A DNA stretch of 64,000 nucleotides from Campylobacter anatolicus (GCF_018145655.1 NZ_JAGSSY010000001.1:186001-250000); one strand, 5' to 3'. Shown: positions 19,226-28,342, numbered from the stretch's first letter. Numbers and translations: made by a program. The notes: generated from the sequence alone by a model not told the origin.

Positions 19226-19831
19226 ATGGAAGAGACACTAAAAAATTTAATGCTAAACTATCATCAATACGCATATATTATTCTATTTTTATGGTGTATT
19301 ATGGAAGGCGAACTAGCACTGATATTAGGTGGTATATTAGCACACGAAGGACACGTAAATGTCACTCTTGCGATATTTGTAGCAGGGATTGGAGCATTTG
19401 TAGGCGATCAAATTTATTTCTATCTTGGCAGATACAATAAAAAATACATCGCTAAAAAACTTCATGCACAACGCCGAAAATTCGCTATCGCACACCTAAT
19501 GCTAAAAAAATATGGTTCACCCATAATATTTTTGCAACGCTATATGTATGGCTTTCGCGTAATAATCCCAATGAGTATCGGTCTGACACGATATAGTGCT
19601 AAAAAATATGCCTTTATAAATTTGATAAGTGGTTGGTGCTGGGCAGCAATCACGATACTTTTAGCATGGTTCTTTGGCAAAGAAATTTGGAATATAATAA
19701 ACATCGCTGAAAAACACTGGTATGTTGCGATCCCTATCGTCGTAGCATTTTTTGGTGGACTATTTTTAATGTTTAGAAGAATTGAAAGCAAAATACTATC
19801 TCAAAGGGGAAATAGATATAATGGAATTTAA
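19226..19831 (+). CDS. DedA-family membrane protein
   Basis: 201 aa from ATG 19226 (a TTG six bases upstream is less likely). Several hydrophobic segments; the DedA core is visible as FVAGIGAFVGDQIYFYLGRY and the conserved basic stretch RYMYGFRVIIPMSIGL containing the family's Arg residues. Members are lipid flippase/transporter-like proteins (UndP/PE recycling) that support envelope integrity. It overlaps pepA by 11 bases. Confidence 0.9.
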   Translation: MEETLKNLMLNYHQYAYIILFLWCIMEGELALILGGILAHEGHVNVTLAIFVAGIGAFVGDQIYFYLGRYNKKYIAKKLHAQRRKFAIAHLMLKKYGSPIIFLQRYMYGFRVIIPMSIGLTRYSAKKYAFINLISGWCWAAITILLAWFFGKEIWNIINIAEKHWYVAIPIVVAFFGGLFLMFRRIESKILSQRGNRYNGI

Positions 19832-21272
19832 AATATCAAACAAACACATAGATACGATAAAAGCGGATATTGAGCTAATTTTTATAGTAGATAAAAATTT
19901 AAAACATAAATTTATAAAAGATGAAAAAGCTTTTAAATTTTATAACTATAAAGGCGAAAATCCACTACTTTTAGGTGAGAGTGCGAGATTATATGTAAAT
20001 TTAGCCAAACTTGAATACGATGAGCTACGCACAGCAGCTGCAAAGGCATATAATACGCTTAAAAGCCTAAATGTAAAGAGTGTAAAGCTAGGCTCATACA
20101 TTGCAAGTTGCACCAAGCAAAGTTTTCAAGCCATCGTAGAGGGATTTGTGTTAGGTGCGTATGAGTTTAATAAATACAAAGAAAAAAAAGAGAGCTATAA
20201 ATTAAGCGAAGTTATATTTAGTACCGATGAGTTTAACGACGAAAAAGTGGATATAGAAAAGGCTAGACTAGGTATAACAAACGGCGAGATAATCGCACGT
20301 GCTACAAATTTTACTAAAAGCATAGTAAATGAAATCCCTGAAATTTATACTCCTCAAAAAATGGCAGAAGAAGCACAAAATATAGCTAAAACCTACCCTA
20401 CTATAAAATGTGAAGTTTATGATGAGAAATTTTTAGAAAAAGAGAGTATGAATGCGTTTTTAGCAGTCAATCGTGCAAGCATACATCCGCCACGCTTGAT
20501 ACATTTAACATACAAGCCAAAAGGTGCTAAAAAACGTATCATCTTTGTCGGTAAAGGGCTTACATACGATAGTGGTGGACTTAGTCTAAAACCGGCTGAT
20601 TATATGTTAACAATGAAAGCTGACAAAAGTGGTGCGGCGGCTGCAATGGGTATTATAATTGGTGCTGCCGAATTAAACTTACCACTTGAAATTCATGCTA
20701 TTTTAGGTGCGACTGAAAATATGATAGGTGGCAATGCATACAAACCAGATGATGTGCTTATCTCACGAAGTGGCATTAGTATAGAGGTACGAAATACAGA
20801 TGCTGAAGGGCGTTTAGTCCTTGCAGATTGTCTTAGCTATGCACAAGACTTTAAGCCTGATGTGCTTATAGATATGGCGACGCTAACAGGTGCTTGTGTG
20901 GTCGGACTTGGCGAATATACAAGTGGCATTATGGGTGTAAATGAGGAGCTAAAAGCTGAATTTAGAGCAAAGAGCGAAAAAAGTGGCGAACTAAGCACAA
21001 TACTTCACTTTAACAAATACTTAAAAGAGCTAATAAAAAGCAATATCGCAGACATTAGTAACGCAGCTAGTGGACGATATGGCGGTGCGATAACGGCTGG
21101 ACTTTTCCTAGAAAAATTTATAAAAGATGAATATAAAGACAAGTGGATACATCTTGATATCGCAGGTCCTGCATACCTAGAAAAGGCGTGGGGATATAAT
21201 CAAATCGGTGCAACAGGTGCTGGCGTACGTATGAGTCTATACTATCTAAATGCACTTGTAAAGGAGCTGTAA
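19821..21272 (+). CDS. pepA: Leucyl aminopeptidase (M17)
   Basis: 483 aa from ATG 19821, preceded by AAAGGGGAAA; a longer in-frame reading upstream is rejected. The M17 catalytic domain is intact, with two-metal ligands Lys245, Asp250, Asp268, Asp327 and Glu329 in GKGLTYDSGG, MKADKSGAAAA and NTDAEGRLVLADC. Hexameric cytosolic exopeptidase that removes N-terminal residues. Its stop overlaps the ychF start (TAATG). Confidence 0.96.
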   Translation: MEFKISNKHIDTIKADIELIFIVDKNLKHKFIKDEKAFKFYNYKGENPLLLGESARLYVNLAKLEYDELRTAAAKAYNTLKSLNVKSVKLGSYIASCTKQSFQAIVEGFVLGAYEFNKYKEKKESYKLSEVIFSTDEFNDEKVDIEKARLGITNGEIIARATNFTKSIVNEIPEIYTPQKMAEEAQNIAKTYPTIKCEVYDEKFLEKESMNAFLAVNRASIHPPRLIHLTYKPKGAKKRIIFVGKGLTYDSGGLSLKPADYMLTMKADKSGAAAAMGIIIGAAELNLPLEIHAILGATENMIGGNAYKPDDVLISRSGISIEVRNTDAEGRLVLADCLSYAQDFKPDVLIDMATLTGACVVGLGEYTSGIMGVNEELKAEFRAKSEKSGELSTILHFNKYLKELIKSNIADISNAASGRYGGAITAGLFLEKFIKDEYKDKWIHLDIAGPAYLEKAWGYNQIGATGAGVRMSLYYLNALVKEL

Positions 21273-22375
21273 TGGGTCTAGCAGTAGGTATAGTCGGACT
21301 TCCAAATGTTGGCAAATCAACAACCTTTAATGCTCTTACAAAGGCACAAAACGCAGAGAGTGCGAACTATCCATTCTGCACGATAGAGCCAAACAAAGCA
21401 GTCGTGCCAGTACCAGACAAAAGGCTAAATGAACTAGCAAAAATAGTAAATCCAAACCGTATACAATACTCGACTATTGAGTTTGTGGATATAGCAGGGC
21501 TTGTTAAGGGTGCAAGTAGTGGCGAAGGACTCGGTAATAAATTTCTCTCAAATATACGTGAAACAGAGGTGATACTGCATATAGTTCGTTGTTTTGATGA
21601 TGAAAATATCACACACGTTGAAGGCGGAGTTGATCCTATTCGTGATGTTGAGATCATAGAAACAGAGCTGATACTGGCTGATATAGAGCAACTAAATAAA
21701 AAAATAGAGCGTCTAACTCGCGAAGCAAAAGCTAACACAAAGGGTGCAAAAGAGATGCTTGAAATGGCGAATTTACTACTCTCGCACTTAAATAATGGCA
21801 AGAGTGCAAGTAGCTTTAGTGAGCGTGAAAATGAAATTTATATAGCCATAAACAAAGAGCTTCGTCTACTAAGTGCAAAAGAGGTGATATATGGTGCAAA
21901 CGTAGATGAGGACAGTATCGCAGACGATAATGAGTATGTTAAAAAACTACGTGAGTTTGCAGCAGCCTCAGATCACGAAGTAATAAAGCTATGTGCCAAG
22001 GTGGAAGAGGAGCTTGTAGGTATGAGCGATGAGGAGGCTTATGAGTTTTTAACTGAACTTGGTGCTAGTGAGAGTGGGCTAGAAAAAATCATACACACAG
22101 CATTTGCAAAACTAAATTTAATAAGTTACTTTACCGCTGGTGTAGTTGAAGTCAGAGCTTGGACCATCACAAAAGGTTGGAAAGCACCAAAGGCGGCTAG
22201 CGTGATACATAATGACTTTGAGCGTGGATTTATCCGTGCAGAGGTTATCAGTTATGATGATTATATCGCGTATGGAGGCGAAAATGGTGCAAAAGAGAAC
22301 GGTAAAATGCGACTTGAAGGCAAAGACTATATCGTAAATGACGGCGATATTATGCATTTTAGATTTAACGTCTGA
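21272..22375 (+). CDS. ychF: Redox-responsive ATPase YchF (OLA1 family)
   Basis: 367 aa, full length. P-loop GLPNVGKSTTFNALT, switch region NYPFCTIEPN, walker B-like DIAGLVKGAS, then helical insertion and a C-terminal TGS domain (FNV end). OLA1-type proteins hydrolyse ATP rather than GTP because they lack the canonical NKxD; here only NxxE-like residues are seen. Ribosome-associated and involved in oxidative stress responses. Last gene of the pepA unit, followed by a stem-loop. Confidence 0.95.
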   Translation: MGLAVGIVGLPNVGKSTTFNALTKAQNAESANYPFCTIEPNKAVVPVPDKRLNELAKIVNPNRIQYSTIEFVDIAGLVKGASSGEGLGNKFLSNIRETEVILHIVRCFDDENITHVEGGVDPIRDVEIIETELILADIEQLNKKIERLTREAKANTKGAKEMLEMANLLLSHLNNGKSASSFSERENEIYIAINKELRLLSAKEVIYGANVDEDSIADDNEYVKKLREFAAASDHEVIKLCAKVEEELVGMSDEEAYEFLTELGASESGLEKIIHTAFAKLNLISYFTAGVVEVRAWTITKGWKAPKAASVIHNDFERGFIRAEVISYDDYIAYGGENGAKENGKMRLEGKDYIVNDGDIMHFRFNV

Positions 22376-22387
22376 TACTCTAAAACA

Positions 22388-22408
22388 GCGTAGTCGCTAT
22401 GACTACGC
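22388..22408 (+). terminator. Stem-loop terminator after ychF
   Basis: Eight-base-pair perfect GC-containing stem (22388-22395 with 22401-22408, 5-base loop) 12 bases after the ychF stop, followed by an AT-rich tail. Confidence 0.6.
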
Positions 22409-22685
22409 CCTAAATTTTGCAACTGTTAAATTTATATATTTTAATCCCCTTAATACCAACTCTTATAAGGAGATACTCTAAACCGATAGAAGCTCTTAAA
22501 AATTTTTCAAACCATTTCATTTAAAATTTATTATACTAAATAAATTAAAAAGTATTAACTAAAAAATCAAAAAAAAACACAAATATATTATCTGTAACTA
22601 GTGGTTACATTTGCTATCTTGTATGTCATAAGATAGTCTGGCTTTAATCACATAAAAAGATAAAGAAGATGAGAGAGAAACTTTG

Positions 22686-22752
22686 TAAGGAAAAACTTCC
22701 TAAGAAAACTTCATAGAAAAACTTTATAGGAAAACTTAATAGGAAAAATTAT
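22686..22752 (+). repeat. Five 13-15 bp tandem repeats, consensus TAGGAAAACTTNA
   Basis: Units begin at 22686, 22701, 22714, 22727 and 22740; the last four are spaced exactly 13 bases. A degenerate sixth copy (GAGAAACTTTG) precedes them. They lie in the ychF-assT1 gap, just before a nine-codon leader (22761-22790) and an 11-C tract. The repeat is non-coding in all frames and iteron-like in size, but there is no replication gene nearby. Confidence 0.7.
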
Positions 22753-22802
22753 AATTTAATATGAGGGTAGTAGCTCTCCTGTGTGTCTGAAAATTTCTCT
22801 AT

Positions 22803-22813
22803 CCCCCCCCCCC
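22803..22813 (+). repeat. Homopolymeric tract of 11 C
   Basis: Tracts of this length are typical slip-prone contingency sites in Campylobacter. This one is 87 bases upstream of the start codon of the 66-aa gene. It lies in frame with a poorly supported GTG-started extension, so it may act on transcription or leader structure rather than on the reading frame. Confidence 0.75.
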
Positions 22814-22899
22814 TATACTCTGATATAAGAATTCTTTTTACTAGCCATTTGCTAGGTTTTGTCTATGGTGTAAACCTAAATTATTTTAAGGAGCCAAAA

Positions 22900-23100
22900 A
22901 TGTTTTGGAAAACTTTTAAGAAAATGTCTACAAGGATTGTAGGCTCAATAGACAATGTAGTTGCTTCGCTAGAAGCTGGCACTGAGTATCTTAAGGCTGA
23001 AGCTTTGATAAGCTTAGATGAATCTCTTAGCGAACTTAATCTCACTGAAGATAAAATCAAATCTCTTAAAGACAATAGAGAGAAGCTAAAAGATTTATAA
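22900..23100 (+). CDS. Small protein of unknown function next to an integrase relic
   Basis: 66 aa beginning MFWKTFKKMSTRIVGSIDN, chosen because AAGGAG lies six bases before this ATG. Predicted helical and highly charged in the second half (LTEDKIKSLKDNREKLKDL), no signal peptide or long hydrophobic segment. It has its own stem-loop terminator at 23135. No family recognised. The setting, between a repeat array plus poly-C tract and a broken recombinase, suggests residual mobile-element cargo. Confidence 0.6.
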   Translation: MFWKTFKKMSTRIVGSIDNVVASLEAGTEYLKAEALISLDESLSELNLTEDKIKSLKDNREKLKDL

Positions 23101-23134
23101 GAACTCAAGGTAAGAAGATACTATCTTACACCCA

Positions 23135-23158
23135 GGGAGCTAATGCTCCCATATTTTT
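23135..23158 (+). terminator. Intrinsic terminator of the small gene
   Basis: GGGAGC-TAAT-GCTCCC stem-loop followed by ATATTTTTGT, 34 bases after the stop codon of the 66-aa gene. Confidence 0.8.
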
Positions 23159-23183
23159 GTAACCACTTAACTTAATGAATTAA

Positions 23184-23478
23184 AAAATTTTAAAGGGTCT
23201 AATTTTTCGCATACAACAATTTATTAACCTTTGTAACTTACTTGGGCTAAAGTATTCAGGATTGCACTCTTTAAGGCATACATATGCTAGTATTCTTTTA
23301 AATGATAAGGTGAATCCTTTAATCATTAAAGAAAATCTAGGGCAACAAAGATCTTAAGATGTTAGAAAATGTCTATGGACACTTTACAGGATTGAGTAAT
23401 GAAGATAAGCTTAAATTGCAAAATAGATTGTTATATTATAAGCTTTATTTGCGTTTACCCAGGTATTTAAATTTATAA
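23184..23478 (+). pseudogene. Tyrosine recombinase (integrase) C-terminal fragment, frameshifted
   Basis: Reading from 23184 gives LGLKYSGLHSLRHTYASILL, the box II motif with catalytic His-x-x-Arg-His, continuing to NPLIIKENLGQQRS and a stop at 23355. One base further, in the next frame, the reading resumes as KDLKMLENVYGHFTGL, which carries the catalytic Tyr of the family, and runs to a stop at 23478. The usual sequence would be LGHKDLKMLENVYGHF, so a one-base insertion near 23344 explains the break. The N-terminal two-thirds of the gene is missing. It is dead, and marks a former phage or island end. Confidence 0.8.
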
Positions 23479-23651
23479 AAAAGTTGTTAACAAAATAAAG
23501 GATTTAAATCTTTTCTGAAAAAAATTAAACTAAGTTAATCAAACCAAGATCATTTACATTCTTTAATTTTTAAGCTTATTTTAACTTTCAAGTCATACCT
23601 ATATCATTTGTATTCATTAAAATAACAACAATATTTTTTAAGGAGTAACAG

Positions 23652-25469
23652 ATGAAAATTAAATTTATCTCATTTGCAGTTGTGTCAGCTTTGGCACTTA
23701 GTGGCATTTTTGCATTTGCAGCTGGTGGCGGAAGCGGTCCTAAGACTTATCGTGGCGTTGGCAAGATAGGTGCTGTGCAGATGAACCCATATAAGGTAGC
23801 TCCATTAACTGCAATTATAAGAAATGCAGGATACACACTAACTGACATAAAAGTCGTAGTAAAAGCCAAGAAAGATGGTGTCGATATAGCCTACGATGTA
23901 TCAAATCAAAAAGCACTTCAACACGGTGGTATCCCGATATGGGGACTATACCCTGATTATGTCAATGAAGTTGAAGTAAGTTATAAAAGAAATGGCGAAG
24001 CGGTTAAGGAAAGCTATAAAATTTATGCTCCAAATATCGCTGTATATGGCTCTGGAACAGGTCAAAAGCAAAGTCTACCAAATGCTGTTATCACAAAAGA
24101 TAATCCAAAATACCACAATAATATCTATCTAATGAACCACTTAAGCTCTATTTTACCAAATGCAGCACAAGTAACGTGGAATAACCCTATAGGTGGTGCA
24201 CTAGAGTGGGACTATGAGAGCTATGTTTGGGCAGTTGATGGCAAGGGCGATATAAGATGGTTTTTAAAAACAGATGAATTTAGAGATCCTGATAACATCA
24301 AGAAAAAGGGCAATATGATGGGCTTTGACCAAACAGCAAATGGTGACATAATATGGGGACAAAGCCAAATGATGAACCGCTATGATCTAATGGGACGTAA
24401 AATTTTCCAACGTGAACTACCAAAGAGTTACATAGACTTCTCTCATCATATGGAAGAGACTTCAAAGGGGACATTTTTATTGCGTGTTGCATCTGCTGAT
24501 TATAAAAGAGTCGATGGTAAAAATGTCCGTAGTGTGCGTGATGTTATCATTGAACTTGACGCAAATGGCAACGTGATAGATGAATGGAAGATAATGGATA
24601 TACTTGATCCATATAGAGATGTAAATTTGCTTGCACTTGATCAAGGTGCAGTGTGCCTAAACGTTGATGCAAGCAAGGCAGGTCAGACAGCAAGCAAAGA
24701 AGAGATGGAGGATGAGAAGGCTTCGTTTGGCGATGTAACTGGCGTTGGCGTAGGTCGTAACTGGGCTCACATAAACTCAGTAAATTATGACGCACATGAT
24801 GATAGTATTATCCTTTCAGTTAGAAATCAAAGTGCCGTTGTAAAAATCACTCGTGATAAAAAAGTAAAATGGATACTTGCTAGCAAAGAGGGCTGGACTG
24901 GCGAACTAGCTAAAAAAGTACTAACTCCGATTGATAGTAAAGGTAACAAGATAGATTGCGGAGCAAGTGGATCAAAATGCCCTGGATATGAGAATGAAAA
25001 AGGTGGATTTGACTACACTTGGACGCAACACACCGCATATAAAGTCAATGAAAAATCAAAGGGCGATAAGGTGCATATAAGTGTGTTTGACAACGGCGAT
25101 AGTCGTGGCATGGAACAACCTGCGATGATAAATATGAAATATAGCCGTGCAGTTGAATACGTAGTTGATGAGAAAAATATGACTGTCGAGCAAGTTTGGG
25201 AATATGGTAAACAACGTGGTTTTGAATGGTATAGTCCTATCACATCAGTAACAGAATATATCCCTAGTCGCAATACAATGTTTATCTATTCAGCTACTGC
25301 TGGTCTTGGAGATGTTGCTGCTTTCCGTGCCGGTAAAGCTCAGCTTACACCATATTTAGAGGAGATAAAATACGGCACACAAGAGGTTGAATTTGAGATG
25401 AAATTTGTTAATTCAAATACAATCGGATACCGCTCATTGCCGATAGATATTCAAAAGACATTTAAATAA
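23652..25469 (+). CDS. assT: Periplasmic arylsulfate sulfotransferase, paralogue 1
   Basis: 605 aa with a Sec signal peptide (about 1-23, ending AFAA). AssT fold: N-terminal beta domain (about 30-130) and a propeller domain. Active-site residues by family pattern: His265 (FSHHM), His373 (NWAHINS), Arg391 (SVRNQ) and the sulfate-accepting His460 (TWTQHTAY). Cys436 and Cys443 match the AssT disulfide pair. It transfers sulfate from a phenolic sulfate ester to another phenol; C. jejuni AstA arylsulfatase belongs to the same family. This is the most divergent of the three copies, with Asn after the Arg where the others have His, and it lacks the promoter element of copies 2 and 3. Confidence 0.92.
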   Translation: MKIKFISFAVVSALALSGIFAFAAGGGSGPKTYRGVGKIGAVQMNPYKVAPLTAIIRNAGYTLTDIKVVVKAKKDGVDIAYDVSNQKALQHGGIPIWGLYPDYVNEVEVSYKRNGEAVKESYKIYAPNIAVYGSGTGQKQSLPNAVITKDNPKYHNNIYLMNHLSSILPNAAQVTWNNPIGGALEWDYESYVWAVDGKGDIRWFLKTDEFRDPDNIKKKGNMMGFDQTANGDIIWGQSQMMNRYDLMGRKIFQRELPKSYIDFSHHMEETSKGTFLLRVASADYKRVDGKNVRSVRDVIIELDANGNVIDEWKIMDILDPYRDVNLLALDQGAVCLNVDASKAGQTASKEEMEDEKASFGDVTGVGVGRNWAHINSVNYDAHDDSIILSVRNQSAVVKITRDKKVKWILASKEGWTGELAKKVLTPIDSKGNKIDCGASGSKCPGYENEKGGFDYTWTQHTAYKVNEKSKGDKVHISVFDNGDSRGMEQPAMINMKYSRAVEYVVDEKNMTVEQVWEYGKQRGFEWYSPITSVTEYIPSRNTMFIYSATAGLGDVAAFRAGKAQLTPYLEEIKYGTQEVEFEMKFVNSNTIGYRSLPIDIQKTFK

Positions 25470-25473
25470 AGCA

Positions 25474-25504
25474 TTAGCCTCAAATCTGGGGCTAAATTTT
25501 TATT
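25474..25504 (+). terminator. Intrinsic terminator after assT paralogue 1
   Basis: TTAGCC pairs with GGCTAA around a ten-base loop, followed by ATTTTTATTTT. It separates paralogue 1 from paralogue 2, so they are transcribed independently. Confidence 0.7.
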
Positions 25505-25636
25505 TTATATAATATAATACTTTATAATCATTATCAAAAACTAAAATAAAACTTAAATTTATATAAAACATTATATCTATATCTTAAATTTTATGAAATT
25601 TATTAAAATTTTATACTTTTAAGCTATTTTTAACTT

Positions 25637-25672
25637 CTGTGTTAGTTTTATGACAGTTTTGTTATATACAAT
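25637..25672 (+). promoter_or_regulatory. Promoter of assT paralogue 2 with 20-bp candidate operator
   Basis: CTGTGTTAGTTTTATGACAG (25637-25656) ends 10 bases before a -10 box TACAAT (25667-25672), itself 36 bases before the start codon. The 20-mer occupies the -35 region and recurs with the same spacing upstream of paralogue 3. Its ends (CTGT/ACAG) are inverted. A candidate binding site for one of the two adjacent response regulators. Confidence 0.5.
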
Positions 25673-25708
25673 TACCACAATCAAACATTTCAATAAGGAG
25701 AAATTAGT

Positions 25709-27562
25709 ATGAAAAGAATGTTTCTTTCGGTAGCAGTTGCTGGTGCAATCGCACTATTAAGCCCAACAGCTCTTATGGCTATCGGCGGAGCGAGTGGCTC
25801 AGCCATTGACTACGCTATCCCCGGTAAACTAGGCGAAGTAGTCGTCAATCCTTACGACACTGCACCATTAACAGCAGTTATTAAAAATGGCGGTTACACA
25901 GTTACAAATGCTAAAGTAACCATCGTTCCAAAACCGGGTGGTCAAACCATAAGCTACGTAGTAAATGACAAGCATATCCGCACACACGGTGGTATTCCGG
26001 TATTTGGTATGTATCCAGACTATCAAAACACCATTGAAGTTGAATACACAAAAAGTATAGGTGGAACAAATCCAGAAAAAGTAAAAGAGACATATAAAAT
26101 TTATGCTCCAGCTATCTATCTAGAAAGCACCGGTATGCCTAATCAAAAAGGAGCACTTTTTGATAAAATTGAAGTTGTAAAAGCTCCAAGTGCCAAATTT
26201 GCAAATAGGCTTTATTATGTAAATAACTTTGTAAATAAAACAGGTAAAGGCACAAAAGTAGTATGGAATAACCCAACTGGCGGTGCTTTAGAGTGGAACT
26301 ATACTCCAAATAACTTCATCCTTGATACAAAAGGCGAGGTCAGATGGTATCTGGAGCCAAGCAAAATATATGATCTAAAACAGCCATTTAACGCCGGTGT
26401 TATGATGGGCTTTAAACAAAACTCAGATGGTGCTATGACTTGGGGTCATGGACAAAGATATGTTAAATACGACATAATGGGACGCGAGATATTTGACAGA
26501 GAGCTACCGGCAGGTTATGTAGATTTCTCACACTCAATGGACGTTATGGATAACGGACACTACTTGCTTCGTGTTGCAAATGCTAACCTAAAGCGTAAAG
26601 ATGGTAAAAATGTTCGCACGGTTCGCGACGTAATCGTTGAAGTTGACAGAGACGGTAATGCCGTAGATGATTGGAGATTGTATGAAATTTTAGATCCATA
26701 CAGAGATACAACTATCAAAGTTTTAGATCAAGGTGCAGTTTGTTTAAATATCGATGCTAGTAAAGCAGGGCATACTGCAAATACAGATGAGCTAATGGCT
26801 ATGGATACACTAGATAAATGGGGCGATATAGTCGGTGTTGGACCGGGCAGAAACTGGGCTCACGTAAATAGTGTAGATCACGACCCAAGCGATGATAGTA
26901 TCATTATAAGCTCACGCCACCAAAATGCTGTTATCAAAATCGGACGTGATAAAAAGATCAAATGGATACTCGGTGCCCACAAAGGTTGGAAAGATCAATT
27001 TAAACAATATCTACTTCAACCAGTTGATAGCAAAGGTAACAAGATCATTTGTGAAGATGACTACTCAAAATGCCCAGGTTATACAGACGAAGCTAAGGGT
27101 GAGTTTGACTGGCAATTCACTCAGCACACGGCATTTAGAATCGATAGTAAATCTAAAAAAGGCATTGTATACCTAACAGTATTTGATAATGGCGACAGTC
27201 GTGGTATGGAACAACCTGCGATAGCGAGTATGAAATACTCTCGTGCAGTTGTGTATAAAGTAGATGAAAAAGCTAAAACTGTTGAGCAAATTTGGGAATA
27301 TGGCAAAGAGCGTGGCAGAGAGTGGTATAGCTCAGTTACAAGCTTGACACAATACCAAGATGACTTAGATAGCGTTATGGTATATTCAGCTGTTGCTGGT
27401 ATGCAGTTTGACATAGCAACAGGTAGACCAGTAGGTCTTCCTAGCCCACATATCAATGAATTTGAGTGGGGTGCAAAAGAGCCATCTATAGAGATTAAGA
27501 TGACAAATGCTATGGGCTATCAAGCATTTCCATTTAGCGTAGAAAAAGCTTTCACTAAATAA
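25709..27562 (+). CDS. assT: Periplasmic arylsulfate sulfotransferase, paralogue 2
   Basis: 617 aa, signal peptide about 1-24 (ends ALMA). Catalytic set complete: His275 (FSHSMD), His385 (NWAHVNS), Arg403 (SSRHQ), His473 (FTQHTAF); disulfide pair Cys448/Cys455. Much closer to paralogue 3 than to paralogue 1, with stretches of near-identical DNA. It faces the RR-HK pair on the other strand across a double terminator. Ribosome site AAGGAG. Likely periplasmic, exported by Sec and needing disulfide formation; no DsbL/DsbI gene is nearby. Confidence 0.92.
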   Translation: MKRMFLSVAVAGAIALLSPTALMAIGGASGSAIDYAIPGKLGEVVVNPYDTAPLTAVIKNGGYTVTNAKVTIVPKPGGQTISYVVNDKHIRTHGGIPVFGMYPDYQNTIEVEYTKSIGGTNPEKVKETYKIYAPAIYLESTGMPNQKGALFDKIEVVKAPSAKFANRLYYVNNFVNKTGKGTKVVWNNPTGGALEWNYTPNNFILDTKGEVRWYLEPSKIYDLKQPFNAGVMMGFKQNSDGAMTWGHGQRYVKYDIMGREIFDRELPAGYVDFSHSMDVMDNGHYLLRVANANLKRKDGKNVRTVRDVIVEVDRDGNAVDDWRLYEILDPYRDTTIKVLDQGAVCLNIDASKAGHTANTDELMAMDTLDKWGDIVGVGPGRNWAHVNSVDHDPSDDSIIISSRHQNAVIKIGRDKKIKWILGAHKGWKDQFKQYLLQPVDSKGNKIICEDDYSKCPGYTDEAKGEFDWQFTQHTAFRIDSKSKKGIVYLTVFDNGDSRGMEQPAIASMKYSRAVVYKVDEKAKTVEQIWEYGKERGREWYSSVTSLTQYQDDLDSVMVYSAVAGMQFDIATGRPVGLPSPHINEFEWGAKEPSIEIKMTNAMGYQAFPFSVEKAFTK

Positions 27563-27576
27563 TAGCAAAACTTATT

Positions 27577-27603
27577 GCATTATCGTCTTTAAATCGATAA
27601 TGC
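27577..27603 (+). terminator. Stem-loop terminator after assT paralogue 2
   Basis: Nine-base-pair perfect stem (27577-27585 with 27595-27603) with a nine-base loop, 14 bases after the stop codon. Confidence 0.6.
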
Positions 27604-27631
27604 TCCCATCCTTTCTAATAAAAATTATCTT

Positions 27632-27659
27632 GCTCTACTCTAAAATTTTAGAGTAGAGC
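27632..27659. terminator. Perfect 28-base palindrome between convergent assT2 and response regulator genes
   Basis: 14 bases followed directly by their reverse complement with A4/T4 at the centre. It lies five bases from the response regulator stop codon and probably terminates transcripts from both sides. Confidence 0.6.
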
Positions 27660-27664
27660 TTGGT

Positions 27665-28342
27665 TTATGCATTTAGCATATAGCCACTTTCAAAGATATT
27701 TTTTATATTTATATTAAGATATTTTTTTAATCTTGAAATTGCGTGTTGTATAGTATTTTTACTTACCGGCTCATTTTCATAAACAAAATCTTCAATCATA
27801 TCATATGTTACTAAACTATTTAAATTATACACCAATAGCCAAAATAGCTTATTTTGAGAAAATGTTAAATAAATTTCTTCGCCATTATGATATATCTTCT
27901 CTTTAGCTAAATTTACACTTAAATTTTTACTAATATTAATTATTTGATTTTCATTTTTATGAGTGAGTGTTATTAACGCAGTGCGAAGCTCTTCTATATC
28001 TAAAGGCTTTTTTAAAAATAATGTTGCTCCATGTTGCAAACTTTTTAACAAATTTATATCAGTGTCATATGATGTGATAATTATAAAATTTTGACTAGGT
28101 TTTATCTTTAAAATTTGTTTCATCATCTCAAAGCCATTCATAATTGGCAGGTGTATATCTGCAAGAATTATATCAGCATTAAATTTATTAAACTTCTCTA
28201 AACCTTTATACCCATCGTTTGCTATATATACAGACTTACAATATGGACTAAGCCCATCGTACAGAGTCTCTAACGCTATATCATCATCTTCTACAATCAA
28301 AACGCTAATGTTTCCTAAAAGCTTTAATGTCTCATTAGTCAT
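27665..28342 (-). CDS. OmpR-type response regulator, TCS copy 1
   Basis: 225 aa from the ATG at 28342, chosen for its AAAGG spacing and because it matches the start of the second copy. Receiver domain with acidic pair in VEDDD, phosphoacceptor Asp62 (LADIHLP), Thr/Ser in IITS and the switch Lys in LFLKKP. The C-terminal part (about 140-225) is a winged-helix trans_reg_C-type domain (SQNKLFWLLVYNLNSLVTYDMI, SRLKKYLNINIKNIFESGYML). It overlaps its kinase gene. Probable activator or repressor of the flanking assT genes, inferred from position and a shared promoter element. Confidence 0.9.
   Translation of the reverse strand: MTNETLKLLGNISVLIVEDDDIALETLYDGLSPYCKSVYIANDGYKGLEKFNKFNADIILADIHLPIMNGFEMMKQILKIKPSQNFIIITSYDTDINLLKSLQHGATLFLKKPLDIEELRTALITLTHKNENQIINISKNLSVNLAKEKIYHNGEEIYLTFSQNKLFWLLVYNLNSLVTYDMIEDFVYENEPVSKNTIQHAISRLKKYLNINIKNIFESGYMLNA

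Noticed and set aside
22686-22752. Possible CRISPR array
   Set aside because: Repeats are contiguous with no spacers, only 13 bases long, and no cas gene is near.
22783-22899. GTG-started N-terminal extension of the 66-aa gene through the poly-C tract
   Set aside because: No ribosome site, odd Pro run from the C tract, and a strong AAGGAG lies at the internal ATG 22900.
23998-24800. Minus-strand open frames inside assT copy 1
   Set aside because: Low-complexity antisense readings; the plus strand holds a complete enzyme with all active-site residues.
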